Assembly (NCBI GenBank): GCA_964236445.1
Contig: CAXSDR010000087.1
Coordinates: 1-16,293, forward strand
DNA from: CAXSDR01 sp964236445
Lineage (GTDB): Bacteria > Actinomycetota > Actinomycetes > Motilibacterales > Motilibacteraceae
DNA length: 16,293 nucleotides
Direction: 5' to 3'
A program made the position numbers and the translations under genes. The number at the start of each line of letters is the position of its first letter. Position 1 is the first letter of the stretch. The notes under the pieces were generated by a model, which was not told where the DNA came from, made no database searches, and saw only the letters and a program-made list of their open reading frames with translations. Shown in pieces: positions 1 through 6,655 of this stretch.

Positions 1-1631
1 GTGTAGCCGAGCAGCTTGGGCGACTCCCACCACAGCGGCTTGCGCGCCAGACGCGGGTCGGGAGCGTTCGGGTCGTGCACGCCCCATACGAGGCCCGCCA
101 GCTGCTCCACCGGCTTGGGTCGGGTCACGAGGGTGACGGCGACCGTGACGATGGCATCGGCCACGAACGCGGTGATCGCCCCATAGAAGTTGACCATCTG
201 CGCGTTGATGGTGGAGTGGGCGCCCAGGACCTGGTGGGGATAGAAGTAGCCGATGTGGTAGCCGGCGAAGTGCATGACGGCCGCACCGGTCGTGCCGGCG
301 ATGAGCCCGAAGAAGCCCGCCCACGGCGACGTCCGCTTCCAGAACATGGCGATGATGAACGTGGCGAACAGTGGCGCGTTGAAGTAGGAGAACAGCAGCT
401 GGATGTAGTTCATGATGTTGCTGTAGCCGGACGCGATGAACGCGGTGCCGATGCCGATCAGGATCCCGAGGACCGTGACGATGCGGCCCACGCGCAGGTA
501 GTAGCCGTCGGGTCGGCCCTTGGCGACGTAGCCCTGCCAGATGTCGTAGGTGAAGACAGTGTTGAACGAGCTGACGTTGGCGGCCATGCCTGCCATGAAC
601 GCCGCGAGCAGTCCGGCGAGAGCGACGCCCAGCGCGCCGTTCGGCAGGAACTTGTTCATCAGCAGCGGAATCGCGTCGTTGTAGGTGGTCTTGCCCTTGC
701 CGAGGTCCGGCACCACCACGAGGGCGATCAGGCCGGGAATGATGGTCAGCGCAGGAATGAAGATCTTGGGGAAGGCACCGATGAGCGGCGTACGCTGTGC
801 CGACGAGAGGTCCTTGGCGGAGAGAGCACGCTGCACCTCGGCGAAGTTAGTCGTCCAGTAGCCGAACGACAGTACGAATCCGAGACCCATGACGATGCCG
901 ATCCAGTCACCCAGCGGATTGGTCCAGCCTCCGACGCCGGTTCCTCGCCATGTCGAGAAGGAATGCGCTCCGAGCGCGGTCGTGGCCACCTTGTCGTGCA
1001 AGCCACCCCAGCCGCCCACGGAGTGCAGACCGATCACGACCAGCGGGATCAGACCGGCGAGGATGACGAAGAACTGCAGGACCTCGTTGTAGATGGCGCC
1101 CGAGAGCCCGCCGAGGGTGATGTAGACGAGCACGAACAGGGCGGAGACGATGACGGAAACCCAGATGGGCCAGCCGATCAGGGCGTTGATCACGAGCGCC
1201 AGCGCGTAGAGGTTCACGCCTGCCGTCAGCACGGCGGCGACGGCGAACGTGAGTGCATTGAGCAGGTGGGTCGCCGGGTTGAAACGTCGTAGCAGGTATT
1301 CAGGCACGCTGCGCACACGCGAGCCGTAGTAGAACGGCATCATCACCAAGCCGAGGAACACCATCGCGGGGACGGCGCCGATCCAGTAGAAGTGGACTGT
1401 CGACATGCCGTACTGCGCCCCGTTGGCCGCCATGCCCAGGATCTCGATGGCGCCGAGGTTCGCCGAGATGAAGGCGAGACCGGTCACCCAGGCGGGCAGC
1501 GACCTGCCGGAGAGCAGGAAGTCCTCACTGGTCGCGATCGCACGACGCGCCATCACGCCGATGGCGATGACGAGCGCGAAGTAGATCGCCAGGATCGAGT
1601 AGTCAAATGCATTGACATCTAGTCTCAGCAC
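1..1631 (-). CDS. Sodium/solute symporter (SSS family), 3' end cut by window edge
   Basis: Integral membrane cotransporter that would use the Na+ gradient to import an organic solute; the substrate cannot be read from sequence. The frame is open from a GTG at 1631 to the left edge, giving 543 codons, so only a short C-terminal piece should be missing (family members are usually about 480-560 residues). About a dozen hydrophobic helices are visible. SGLT-like blocks are SGRSLPAWVTGLAFISANLG (residues 41-60) and GGLSGAIYNEVLQFF (174-188, the conserved GGL...Q block). The GTG start is preferred because GGGAGG (1647-1642) lies 10 nt upstream and the nearby ATG is out of frame. It is the last gene read leftwards here, 158 nt from the next gene on the same strand, so it probably has its own promoter; I could not pick a convincing one. 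The family is secure; sugar or inositol specificity would be a guess. Confidence 0.93.
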   Translation of the reverse strand, partial: MLRLDVNAFDYSILAIYFALVIAIGVMARRAIATSEDFLLSGRSLPAWVTGLAFISANLGAIEILGMAANGAQYGMSTVHFYWIGAVPAMVFLGLVMMPFYYGSRVRSVPEYLLRRFNPATHLLNALTFAVAAVLTAGVNLYALALVINALIGWPIWVSVIVSALFVLVYITLGGLSGAIYNEVLQFFVILAGLIPLVVIGLHSVGGWGGLHDKVATTALGAHSFSTWRGTGVGGWTNPLGDWIGIVMGLGFVLSFGYWTTNFAEVQRALSAKDLSSAQRTPLIGAFPKIFIPALTIIPGLIALVVVPDLGKGKTTYNDAIPLLMNKFLPNGALGVALAGLLAAFMAGMAANVSSFNTVFTYDIWQGYVAKGRPDGYYLRVGRIVTVLGILIGIGTAFIASGYSNIMNYIQLLFSYFNAPLFATFIIAMFWKRTSPWAGFFGLIAGTTGAAVMHFAGYHIGYFYPHQVLGAHSTINAQMVNFYGAITAFVADAIVTVAVTLVTRPKPVEQLAGLVWGVHDPNAPDPRLARKPLWWESPKLLGY

Positions 1632-1641
1632 GGTGGGTCCG

Positions 1642-1647
1642 CCTCCC
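1642..1647 (-). promoter_or_regulatory. Ribosome binding site of the symporter
   Basis: GGGAGG on the minus strand, 10 nt before the GTG at 1631. It decides the start of the symporter gene, because no in-frame ATG lies nearby. The 158 nt between 1632 and 1789 hold this site and a 10-bp palindrome (1668-1677) but no gene I can support. Confidence 0.6.
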
Positions 1648-1789
1648 GAACGCTTCGACGCTGGCTGGCACCGGTGCGCCCACGGTTGATGCGGTTCCGG
1701 CACGACTCTGGCACGAACGAAGCGTGGCTACCCACCCCTTGTGCGTCTTACTCGGGCCGAGACGATCTTTGTTCCTACGTTCTCGACAT

Positions 1790-2107
1790 CTACGGTCGAC
1801 GCCTCGTGGGGCCGCGACGCTCGCGTGCCGACCAGCAGACCGTGTGCCAGTGGCGACGGTCGCCGGCGCCGGCGTCGAGCGGCCAGACGACGACGTGCGG
1901 GCTGCCGACCCTCACCTCGTGGTCGCAGCCTGGGCAGCGGTAGGGCTTCGTGGCGGCGGCTCCGGAGACCTGGCGTACGGCCCAGTCGGCGCCCGCCCAC
2001 TCCTCGACGCGGTGCGATCCCAGCGACCCGGAGCCGAACGGCCGCTCCTCGCCGAGCGGCGCTGCGGACGTGGGCTTGCGGCGACGGGGGGAGTTGCGCC
2101 TGCCCAT
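1790..2107 (-). CDS. Conserved actinobacterial Cys/His (zinc-ribbon-like) protein
   Basis: Small basic protein of 105 residues; function unknown. The N-terminus is very basic (RRNSPRRRK). The core has CPGC at 58-61, His71, and HWHTVC at 86-91, a C-x2-C...H-x-H-x2-C arrangement that could hold one zinc ion and loosely recalls HNH or zinc-ribbon folds. No catalytic function can be claimed. Proteins of this type are, as I recall, widespread in actinobacteria and often lie near nucS, as here. The ATG at 2107 is chosen because GGGGTGG lies just upstream; a GTG 36 nt earlier would add MLKRRERKRGGA but lacks a ribosome binding site. The gene diverges from the STAS gene at 2177, leaving 69 bp for both promoters. 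Confidence 0.8.
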   Translation of the reverse strand: MGRRNSPRRRKPTSAAPLGEERPFGSGSLGSHRVEEWAGADWAVRQVSGAAATKPYRCPGCDHEVRVGSPHVVVWPLDAGAGDRRHWHTVCWSARERRGPTRRRP

Positions 2108-2162
2108 CGCGCCACCCCGCTTTCTTTCCCTGCGTTTGAGCACAAGTGTCGCAGGGAGCCGT

Positions 2163-2168
2163 TAGCGT
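2163..2168 (+). promoter_or_regulatory. Putative -10 hexamer TAGCGT of the STAS gene, leaderless layout
   Basis: TAGCGT fits the actinobacterial SigA -10 consensus TANNNT and ends 8 nt before the ATG at 2177. Transcription would then begin at or next to the start codon. No good -35 box is visible at 17-18 nt (TTGAGC at 2136-2141 is 21 nt away). Confidence 0.4.
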
Positions 2169-2176
2169 GGATCTTC

Positions 2177-2605
2177 ATGACACGGGGGTTCGTCGCGAAG
2201 GCGGTTGGGCACGAGGGGCCGGTGAACTCACCGGGTCCGCCCGAACGTCGGGCGCCGACCGAGGACCTCTCCTTTTCCGATCCTGGCCGAGCCACGCTCG
2301 GCCTGAGAGTGCACGATGGTGGCCCTAGCGCCCTCGTGGTCGTCGACGGGGAACTCGACGTGGCGACCAGCAGCCTGCTGCAGGCCCTTCTCGACGACCT
2401 CCTCCGCGCGAAGCGCGTCCCCAAGCTCGTGAGGCTGGTCGTCCAGACCACGGGCATCATTTTCGTCGACGCAGCTGGCATGTCACCCCTGTTGCACGCC
2501 CGGGCAGTCATGAGCCGTCGGGCCGGCAGCTTCGAGCTGCGCGAGCCCAGCGTCGCCGTCTCGAGACTCCTGTCGCTGCTCGCGCTGGACAACCCGAGCC
2601 CGTGA
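2177..2605 (+). CDS. STAS-domain protein (anti-anti-sigma factor-like), no phosphoacceptor Ser
   Basis: Cytosolic 142-residue protein. After a 40-residue polar N-terminus comes a STAS fold: strand SALVVVDGELDVATS (51-65), a helix, LVRLVVQTTGIIFVDAAG (84-101), then GMSPLLHARAVM and SFELREPS. STAS proteins usually bind an anti-sigma kinase and release a sigma factor; the switch is phosphorylation of a Ser in a D-S-(S/A)-G motif. Here the motif is DAAG (98-101), so that switch is missing. ATG 2177 is used because it fits a leaderless promoter; GTG 2222 (residue 16), with GAGGGG just 3 nt upstream, is a real alternative and would leave the STAS domain intact. nucS follows 36 nt downstream on the same strand. 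No kinase or sigma factor gene is nearby, so the partner is unknown. Confidence 0.8.
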   Translation: MTRGFVAKAVGHEGPVNSPGPPERRAPTEDLSFSDPGRATLGLRVHDGGPSALVVVDGELDVATSSLLQALLDDLLRAKRVPKLVRLVVQTTGIIFVDAAGMSPLLHARAVMSRRAGSFELREPSVAVSRLLSLLALDNPSP

Positions 2606-2628
2606 CGGACGCGGTGCGCACGGCGCAC

Positions 2629-2634
2629 TAGGGT
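2629..2634 (+). promoter_or_regulatory. Putative -10 hexamer TAGGGT of nucS, leaderless layout
   Basis: TAGGGT matches TANNNT and ends 7 nt before the nucS ATG at 2642. There is no Shine-Dalgarno sequence in the 7 nt between, so a leaderless nucS mRNA is likely. It lies in the 36-nt gap after the STAS stop, so nucS need not depend on read-through. Confidence 0.45.
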
Positions 2635-2641
2635 CCTGCAG

Positions 2642-3316
2642 ATGCGCCTCGTCATTGCCCGCTGCAGTGTCGACTACGCGGGCCGGCTCACCGCGCATCT
2701 GCCCTCGGCGCTGCGGCTCCTGCTGGTCAAGGCGGACGGCTCCGTTTCGGTCCACGCGGACGACCGCGCCTACAAGCCGCTGAACTGGATGAGCCCGCCC
2801 TGCAAGCTCGTCGAGGACGTCATGGACGATGGCACGGGCACGTGGACCGTGGTCAACAAGGCTGGTGAGCAGCTCGTCATCAGCATCGAGCTCGTGCTGC
2901 ACGACGTGCGTCACGAGCTCGGGGTCGACCCCGGGCTGCTCAAGGACGGCGTCGAGGCGCACCTGCAGGAGCTGCTCGCCGACCAGCCCGGCGTGCTCGG
3001 AGAGGGGTGGCGGCTGGTCCGGCGCGAGTTCCCCACCGCCATCGGCCCGGTCGACCTGCTCTGCCGCGACAGTGACGGCGCGGCCGTTGCCGTGGAGATC
3101 AAACGCCGGGGTGATATCGACGGCGTCGAGCAGCTGACCCGCTATCTCGAGCTGCTCAACCGTGACCCCCTGCTCGCGCCGGTGCGCGGCGTCTTCGCGG
3201 CGCAGGAGATCAAGCCGCAGGCACGGGTCGTGGCCGCCGACCGCGGCATCGCCTGCCTGCTGCTCGACTACGACGCCATGCGCGGCGTCGACGATCCGAG
3301 CACCCGGCTGTTCTGA
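2642..3316 (+). CDS. nucS: NucS/EndoMS mismatch-specific endonuclease
   Basis: Cuts both strands at certain mismatched base pairs and is the core of the non-canonical mismatch repair that replaces MutS/MutL in most actinobacteria. The 224-residue length is typical. The N-terminal half (MRLVIARCSVDYAGRLTAHL onwards) is the DNA-binding/dimerisation domain. The C-terminal half is a RecB-like nuclease domain with Asp138 in GPVDLL, Glu152 and Lys154 in VEIKRRGDIDGVEQ, and Gln164, the expected metal-binding and catalytic set. The protein ends in STRLF, a short hydrophobic tail resembling the sliding-clamp-binding peptide reported for corynebacterial NucS (inference for this protein). It follows the STAS gene and converges with the MFS gene, leaving 67 nt between stops. 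The start is fixed by the conserved MRLVIARC opening. Confidence 0.97.
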   Translation: MRLVIARCSVDYAGRLTAHLPSALRLLLVKADGSVSVHADDRAYKPLNWMSPPCKLVEDVMDDGTGTWTVVNKAGEQLVISIELVLHDVRHELGVDPGLLKDGVEAHLQELLADQPGVLGEGWRLVRREFPTAIGPVDLLCRDSDGAAVAVEIKRRGDIDGVEQLTRYLELLNRDPLLAPVRGVFAAQEIKPQARVVAADRGIACLLLDYDAMRGVDDPSTRLF

Positions 3317-3383
3317 CGTATCGGGCGCAGTTCCGACGCCCTGGTCGTGAGCTGCGGACCTTCCGCTGGCAGAAGTCGGGAAG

Positions 3384-4649
3384 CTAGACCGCCAGGGAGA
3401 CGCTGCCAGCGCGCCCGAGCCGGGACGCGAGCGTAGGCCGTAGCGCGAGATAGCAGACCGACGTGACCCCCGCCAGCGTCCCAAGAACCACCCAGAGCAC
3501 GAAAGGTCCGCGCGCCAGAAGCACCCCGACGAGCAGCGGCGCGACAGTGTTGGACACCCCCCACCCCATCTGGTGCAGGGCTGAATACCGACCCGTCAGC
3601 TCGGCGGGAGCCAGCACCAGCGGCACTACGTCGGCTGTCGGCGCATAGGTGCCCTCGGCGACACCAAGCAGGCCGGCGGCCCCGAAGAGCATCGCGACGC
3701 GCCCCCGCGTGCCGGCGGCCGCAGCAGCAGAGGCGGCGCTTGCGCACACCCAGAGCAGGTTGGCGGCTGCCAGCACGACCAGTCGGCTTCGCCCTCGGGT
3801 CATACGGTGACTCAGGGTCACGGCGATAGCCAACGAGACGGTCGTCGCCGCGGCCACGGCGCCAGGCAGCCAGCGGGCGCCGTGCAGGCTGTCCAGGACG
3901 TAGACCGGCATGGCGATGACCGGGGCGACGATGGACAGCGTGCAGGAGACGTTGAGCAGCGCGAGCACGGTGTTGTCCCGGTCGGCGAGCACGGCGGCGT
4001 ATCCCGTCTTCGGTGGGGCGCCGCCGGTGCCCGCAGGACCAGCCGGTCCGATCGAACGGGTGGCGACAGCGGTGAGTCCCGCCGCGACGACGTAGGTGAC
4101 GGCGTCGATGCACACCATGGCCAGCAGCCCGCGGCGCTCCCCCAGCAGCAGCACCGCCGAGGCCAGTGCCCCGCCGAGAGCGAGCCCGGCATAACGGACG
4201 CCTCGGAGCTTGCCGAACCAGCGTTCCTGCTCCGACTCGTCCACCAGCCTGCCCACGAGCGGCCCGAACCCCGCCCAGAAGACCCGCGCCGCCGCCAGCT
4301 CGAGCAGCGAGGCGAACACGAAGGCCACCAGCCCGTGCGCGCTGAGCAGCACGAGGTCGCCCGCGGCGGCGACCAGGTTGGCCGTGACCAGGAGCCGTCC
4401 GGGGCCGAGACGGTCGAGCGCGGCGCCGGCCGGCGGCCCGAGGCCGAGCGTGAGAACTCCCGCGACCGCCACCGCCGCGCCCGCCGACGGCAGCGAGAGC
4501 CCGACCACCACATTGCCGAAAAGCAGGACGAACGGGCCGAACAGCCCACTGCCGAGGCAGTCGATGACCATCGCACTCACGAGGCACCGCATGCGTGCGC
4601 GTGGGACGGCGCTCATCAGGAGAACGTCATCCGAGGGTCTCGTCCACAT
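3384..4649 (-). CDS. Major facilitator superfamily (MFS) transporter
   Basis: Integral membrane protein of 421 residues with about 12 hydrophobic helices. The loop GAALDRLGPGRLL after helix 2 is the MFS motif A region (G-x3-D-R-x-G-x-R), and a polar central loop follows helix 6 (GPAGPAGTGGAPPKTG). The overall look is that of drug/metabolite exporters of the MFS; the substrate is unknown. The ATG at 4649 overlaps the end of the upstream zinc-finger gene by 23 nt, which suggests translational coupling; an in-frame ATG at 4616 (MSAVPRARM) also precedes the first helix and would remove the overlap. Neither has a good ribosome binding site. It is the last gene of the STAS-antiporter-zinc finger-MFS run and converges with nucS. 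Confidence 0.9.
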   Translation of the reverse strand: MWTRPSDDVLLMSAVPRARMRCLVSAMVIDCLGSGLFGPFVLLFGNVVVGLSLPSAGAAVAVAGVLTLGLGPPAGAALDRLGPGRLLVTANLVAAAGDLVLLSAHGLVAFVFASLLELAAARVFWAGFGPLVGRLVDESEQERWFGKLRGVRYAGLALGGALASAVLLLGERRGLLAMVCIDAVTYVVAAGLTAVATRSIGPAGPAGTGGAPPKTGYAAVLADRDNTVLALLNVSCTLSIVAPVIAMPVYVLDSLHGARWLPGAVAAATTVSLAIAVTLSHRMTRGRSRLVVLAAANLLWVCASAASAAAAAGTRGRVAMLFGAAGLLGVAEGTYAPTADVVPLVLAPAELTGRYSALHQMGWGVSNTVAPLLVGVLLARGPFVLWVVLGTLAGVTSVCYLALRPTLASRLGRAGSVSLAV

Positions 4650-4887
4650 AGCACCAGCGCCAGGACTCGCCCCGCTCGAAGGAGCGCATCACCGGGTGAG
4701 CCGTCGCTTGAAAGTGCGCGGTCGCGTGCCGGTAGGGCCCTGAGTCGCAGCACCCGACGTGGCCGCACGTCAGACACAGACGCACGTGCACCCAGGACGT
4801 CCCGCCCGCAAGACACTCCTCACAGCCGGCAGGCGTCCCGGGCGTGGCGTCCGCCGGCGCTGTGGCGAGGTGCTCGCACGTGGCCAT
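4627..4887 (-). CDS. UBP-type zinc finger protein
   Basis: Stand-alone 86-residue zf-UBP domain. The metal ligand pattern is complete: C4-x-H6, C22-x2-C25, C38-x2-C41, C46, H54, H58 and H64. It also has the family's HVGCCDSGPYRHATAHF and GESWRWCYVDE blocks. In eukaryotic USP5 and HDAC6 this fold holds the free C-terminal Gly-Gly of ubiquitin; the bacterial ligand is unknown. The ATG at 4887 is chosen because AGGAG lies 6 nt upstream and the domain begins at once (MATCEHL); an ATG at 4956 would add 23 proline-rich residues without a ribosome binding site. The gene lies 72 nt behind the Na+/H+ antiporter and overlaps the MFS gene, so it is probably co-transcribed with both. Confidence 0.9.
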   Translation of the reverse strand: MATCEHLATAPADATPGTPAGCEECLAGGTSWVHVRLCLTCGHVGCCDSGPYRHATAHFQATAHPVMRSFERGESWRWCYVDETLG

Positions 4888-4893
4888 CGGCTG

Positions 4894-4898
4894 CTCCT
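4894..4898 (-). promoter_or_regulatory. Ribosome binding site deciding the zinc-finger start
   Basis: AGGAG on the minus strand, 6 nt before the ATG at 4887. It favours the short 86-residue zf-UBP protein over the 109-residue reading from 4956. Confidence 0.65.
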
Positions 4899-4959
4899 GG
4901 GGTCTCGGGTGGGGCCGGATCGGGTTTGGCATGTCAGCCGGCGACAGCCAGGTCATCGG

Positions 4960-6621
4960 TCATTCGCGGTAGAGCATGGTCTCTTCCAGATCGAGGTCAC
5001 GCAGCACCCGCCGCAGCACCTCCTCGGCGACCCGGCCTTCGTCCCGGGCAGCGACGAAGGTCTCGCGCTCGGCCGTGAGCATCGCGCGGCGCAGGCGCCG
5101 GTAGGCCGCGGAGGGCGTCTCACGCAGGCCGGGCCGCCCGATGTGCGGGCCCTCGGACGGGCCGTGCACGAGCAGCGTCTCGCCGGTGTCCTCATCGACG
5201 CCCCCGCCGCCGAGCCGCTCCCACGCAGCGTGCGCGCGGTCCTCCACGTCGCGGCGCAACCGCTGTTCGACCCCCTCCGGCGCGGGCCCTTCGGCGACGA
5301 GGCGGTCGAGGACCGTGCTCGCAGCGCGCGCCGCCTCCTGCTGGACGCCCGCCTCGGCGAGGAAGTCCTGCGAGGCATCGGGAGGCCGCAGTCCGAGGCG
5401 CCGGATCAGCCACGGCAGGGTCGCACCCTGGCCGACGAGCGTCACCACGATGACCACGAAGGTCAGGAAGACGAGCAGGGGCTTGTGCACGACAGGCGTA
5501 TCGGGCAGCGACAGCGCTGCGGCCAACGAGACGACCCCGCGCATGCCCGACCACGAGATCACGGCGGGCAGCTGCCACGGCGGGAAGGGATCTCGGTCGC
5601 TCGGCCCCGGCAGCATCCGTGACAGGTAGGTGACCGGAAAAACCCACAGCGGACGCAGCAGCACCACGGCCAGCATGACCGCCACCGAGGCGGCGACGAC
5701 CGGCGTGTTCTCGTCGAGCTGGGACACCACGCTGCGCAGCTGTAGGCCCACGAGCGCGAAGACCACGCCCTGCAGCAGGAACTCGACGGTCTGCCAGATC
5801 GCCCGCGCCGCGAGTCGCGAACCGGCGCTCTGCACGACGGGTGCCCGGTGGCCGAGCCAGAGGCCGCCCACCACGACGGCCAGCACTCCCGACACGTGCG
5901 CGGCCTCGGCCAGCGCGTAGGCGGTGAAGGGGGTGAGCAGCGAGATGGTGGTGTCGAGCACGATGTCGGCCGTACGCGTCCGCAGCATCATGATGATCTT
6001 GGCGACGACCAGCCCGATGACCACTCCGCCCACAGCGGTGAGCAGGAACTGGGTCACCGCGCCGGCGAAGACGCGGGGCGTGCCGAGATCGGATCCGGTG
6101 ACGTGGCCGTGGTCGATCGCGCCTGTCGCGACGCTGAGCAGGGTGAGAGCGGTCGCATCGTTGACGAGGCTCTCGCCCTCGAGCACCGACACGACCCGCC
6201 GCGGCAGCCCGGTGCGCCGGGCTACGGCCGTCGCCGCCACTGCGTCGGGCGGCGCGACGATCGCGCCGAACGCCAGTGCGACCGCGAGCGGCAGGCTGGG
6301 GCCGACCACGGCGTGCAGGATGAAGCCGACGCCCAAGGCGGTGAAGATCACGAGGCCGACGGCGAGCAGGAAGATAGGCCGCAGGTTGCGCCGGAAGGCA
6401 GGCAGCGACGTGTCGATGGCCGCGGCATAGAGCAACGGCGGCAGCACCACGACGAGCATCAGGTGCGGGTCGAGGGCATAGTCCGGGACGCCCGGCACCA
6501 GCGACGCGACGACGCCGGCGAGCACGAGGAGCAGCGGCGGGAGGATGCCGACGCGGCGTGCCGCGGCATAGACGATCGCAACCCCGATGACGAGGGTGAG
6601 GGTGGCGGGCACGACATTCAC
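4960..6621 (-). CDS. Na+/H+ antiporter, CPA1 family
   Basis: Exchanges cytosolic Na+ (or another monovalent cation) for external protons, supporting pH and salt homeostasis at the cytoplasmic membrane. The protein has 553 residues: about 12 hydrophobic segments up to residue 405, then a charged cytosolic tail of about 140 residues rich in Glu, Ala and Arg with coiled-coil character. Family landmarks are APPDAVAA (123-130, with the ion-binding Asp126), EGESLVNDATAL (148-159, the Asn154-Asp155 pair) and SWSGMRGVVSLA (356-367, Arg361). The start is a GTG at 6621; AGGA lies 7 nt upstream, and the nearby ATG is out of frame. The STAS gene ends 34 nt upstream and the zinc-finger gene follows after 72 nt. 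K+ or Ca2+ exchange cannot be excluded from sequence. Confidence 0.95.
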   Translation of the reverse strand: MNVVPATLTLVIGVAIVYAAARRVGILPPLLLVLAGVVASLVPGVPDYALDPHLMLVVVLPPLLYAAAIDTSLPAFRRNLRPIFLLAVGLVIFTALGVGFILHAVVGPSLPLAVALAFGAIVAPPDAVAATAVARRTGLPRRVVSVLEGESLVNDATALTLLSVATGAIDHGHVTGSDLGTPRVFAGAVTQFLLTAVGGVVIGLVVAKIIMMLRTRTADIVLDTTISLLTPFTAYALAEAAHVSGVLAVVVGGLWLGHRAPVVQSAGSRLAARAIWQTVEFLLQGVVFALVGLQLRSVVSQLDENTPVVAASVAVMLAVVLLRPLWVFPVTYLSRMLPGPSDRDPFPPWQLPAVISWSGMRGVVSLAAALSLPDTPVVHKPLLVFLTFVVIVVTLVGQGATLPWLIRRLGLRPPDASQDFLAEAGVQQEAARAASTVLDRLVAEGPAPEGVEQRLRRDVEDRAHAAWERLGGGGVDEDTGETLLVHGPSEGPHIGRPGLRETPSAAYRRLRRAMLTAERETFVAARDEGRVAEEVLRRVLRDLDLEETMLYRE

Positions 6622-6655
6622 CCGACCATCCTGCTGGCTGGGCTGCCAGCAAGCG

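Noticed and set aside
75..1292. 405-codon open frame on the plus strand
   Set aside because: It is antisense to the symporter, whose protein has clear helices and family blocks. The plus-strand translation is a low-complexity Arg/Asp/Gly/His mix typical of mirrored high-GC codons.
1668..1677. Palindrome GCACCGGTGC upstream of the symporter
   Set aside because: Perfect over 10 bp but does not extend, and no promoter element could be tied to it; likely by chance at this GC content.
1751..1761. CTCGG-G-CCGAG inverted repeat behind the Cys/His protein gene
   Set aside because: A one-base loop cannot form as a hairpin with all pairs, and no T-run follows.
3323..3341. GGGCG...CGCCC inverted repeat just after nucS, possible terminator
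   Set aside because: Only 5 bp with a 9-nt loop and no T-run; too weak to call in GC-rich DNA.
3807..5078. 423-codon plus-strand open frame
   Set aside because: Antisense to the MFS, zinc-finger and antiporter genes; Arg/Ala/Pro-rich with no domain.
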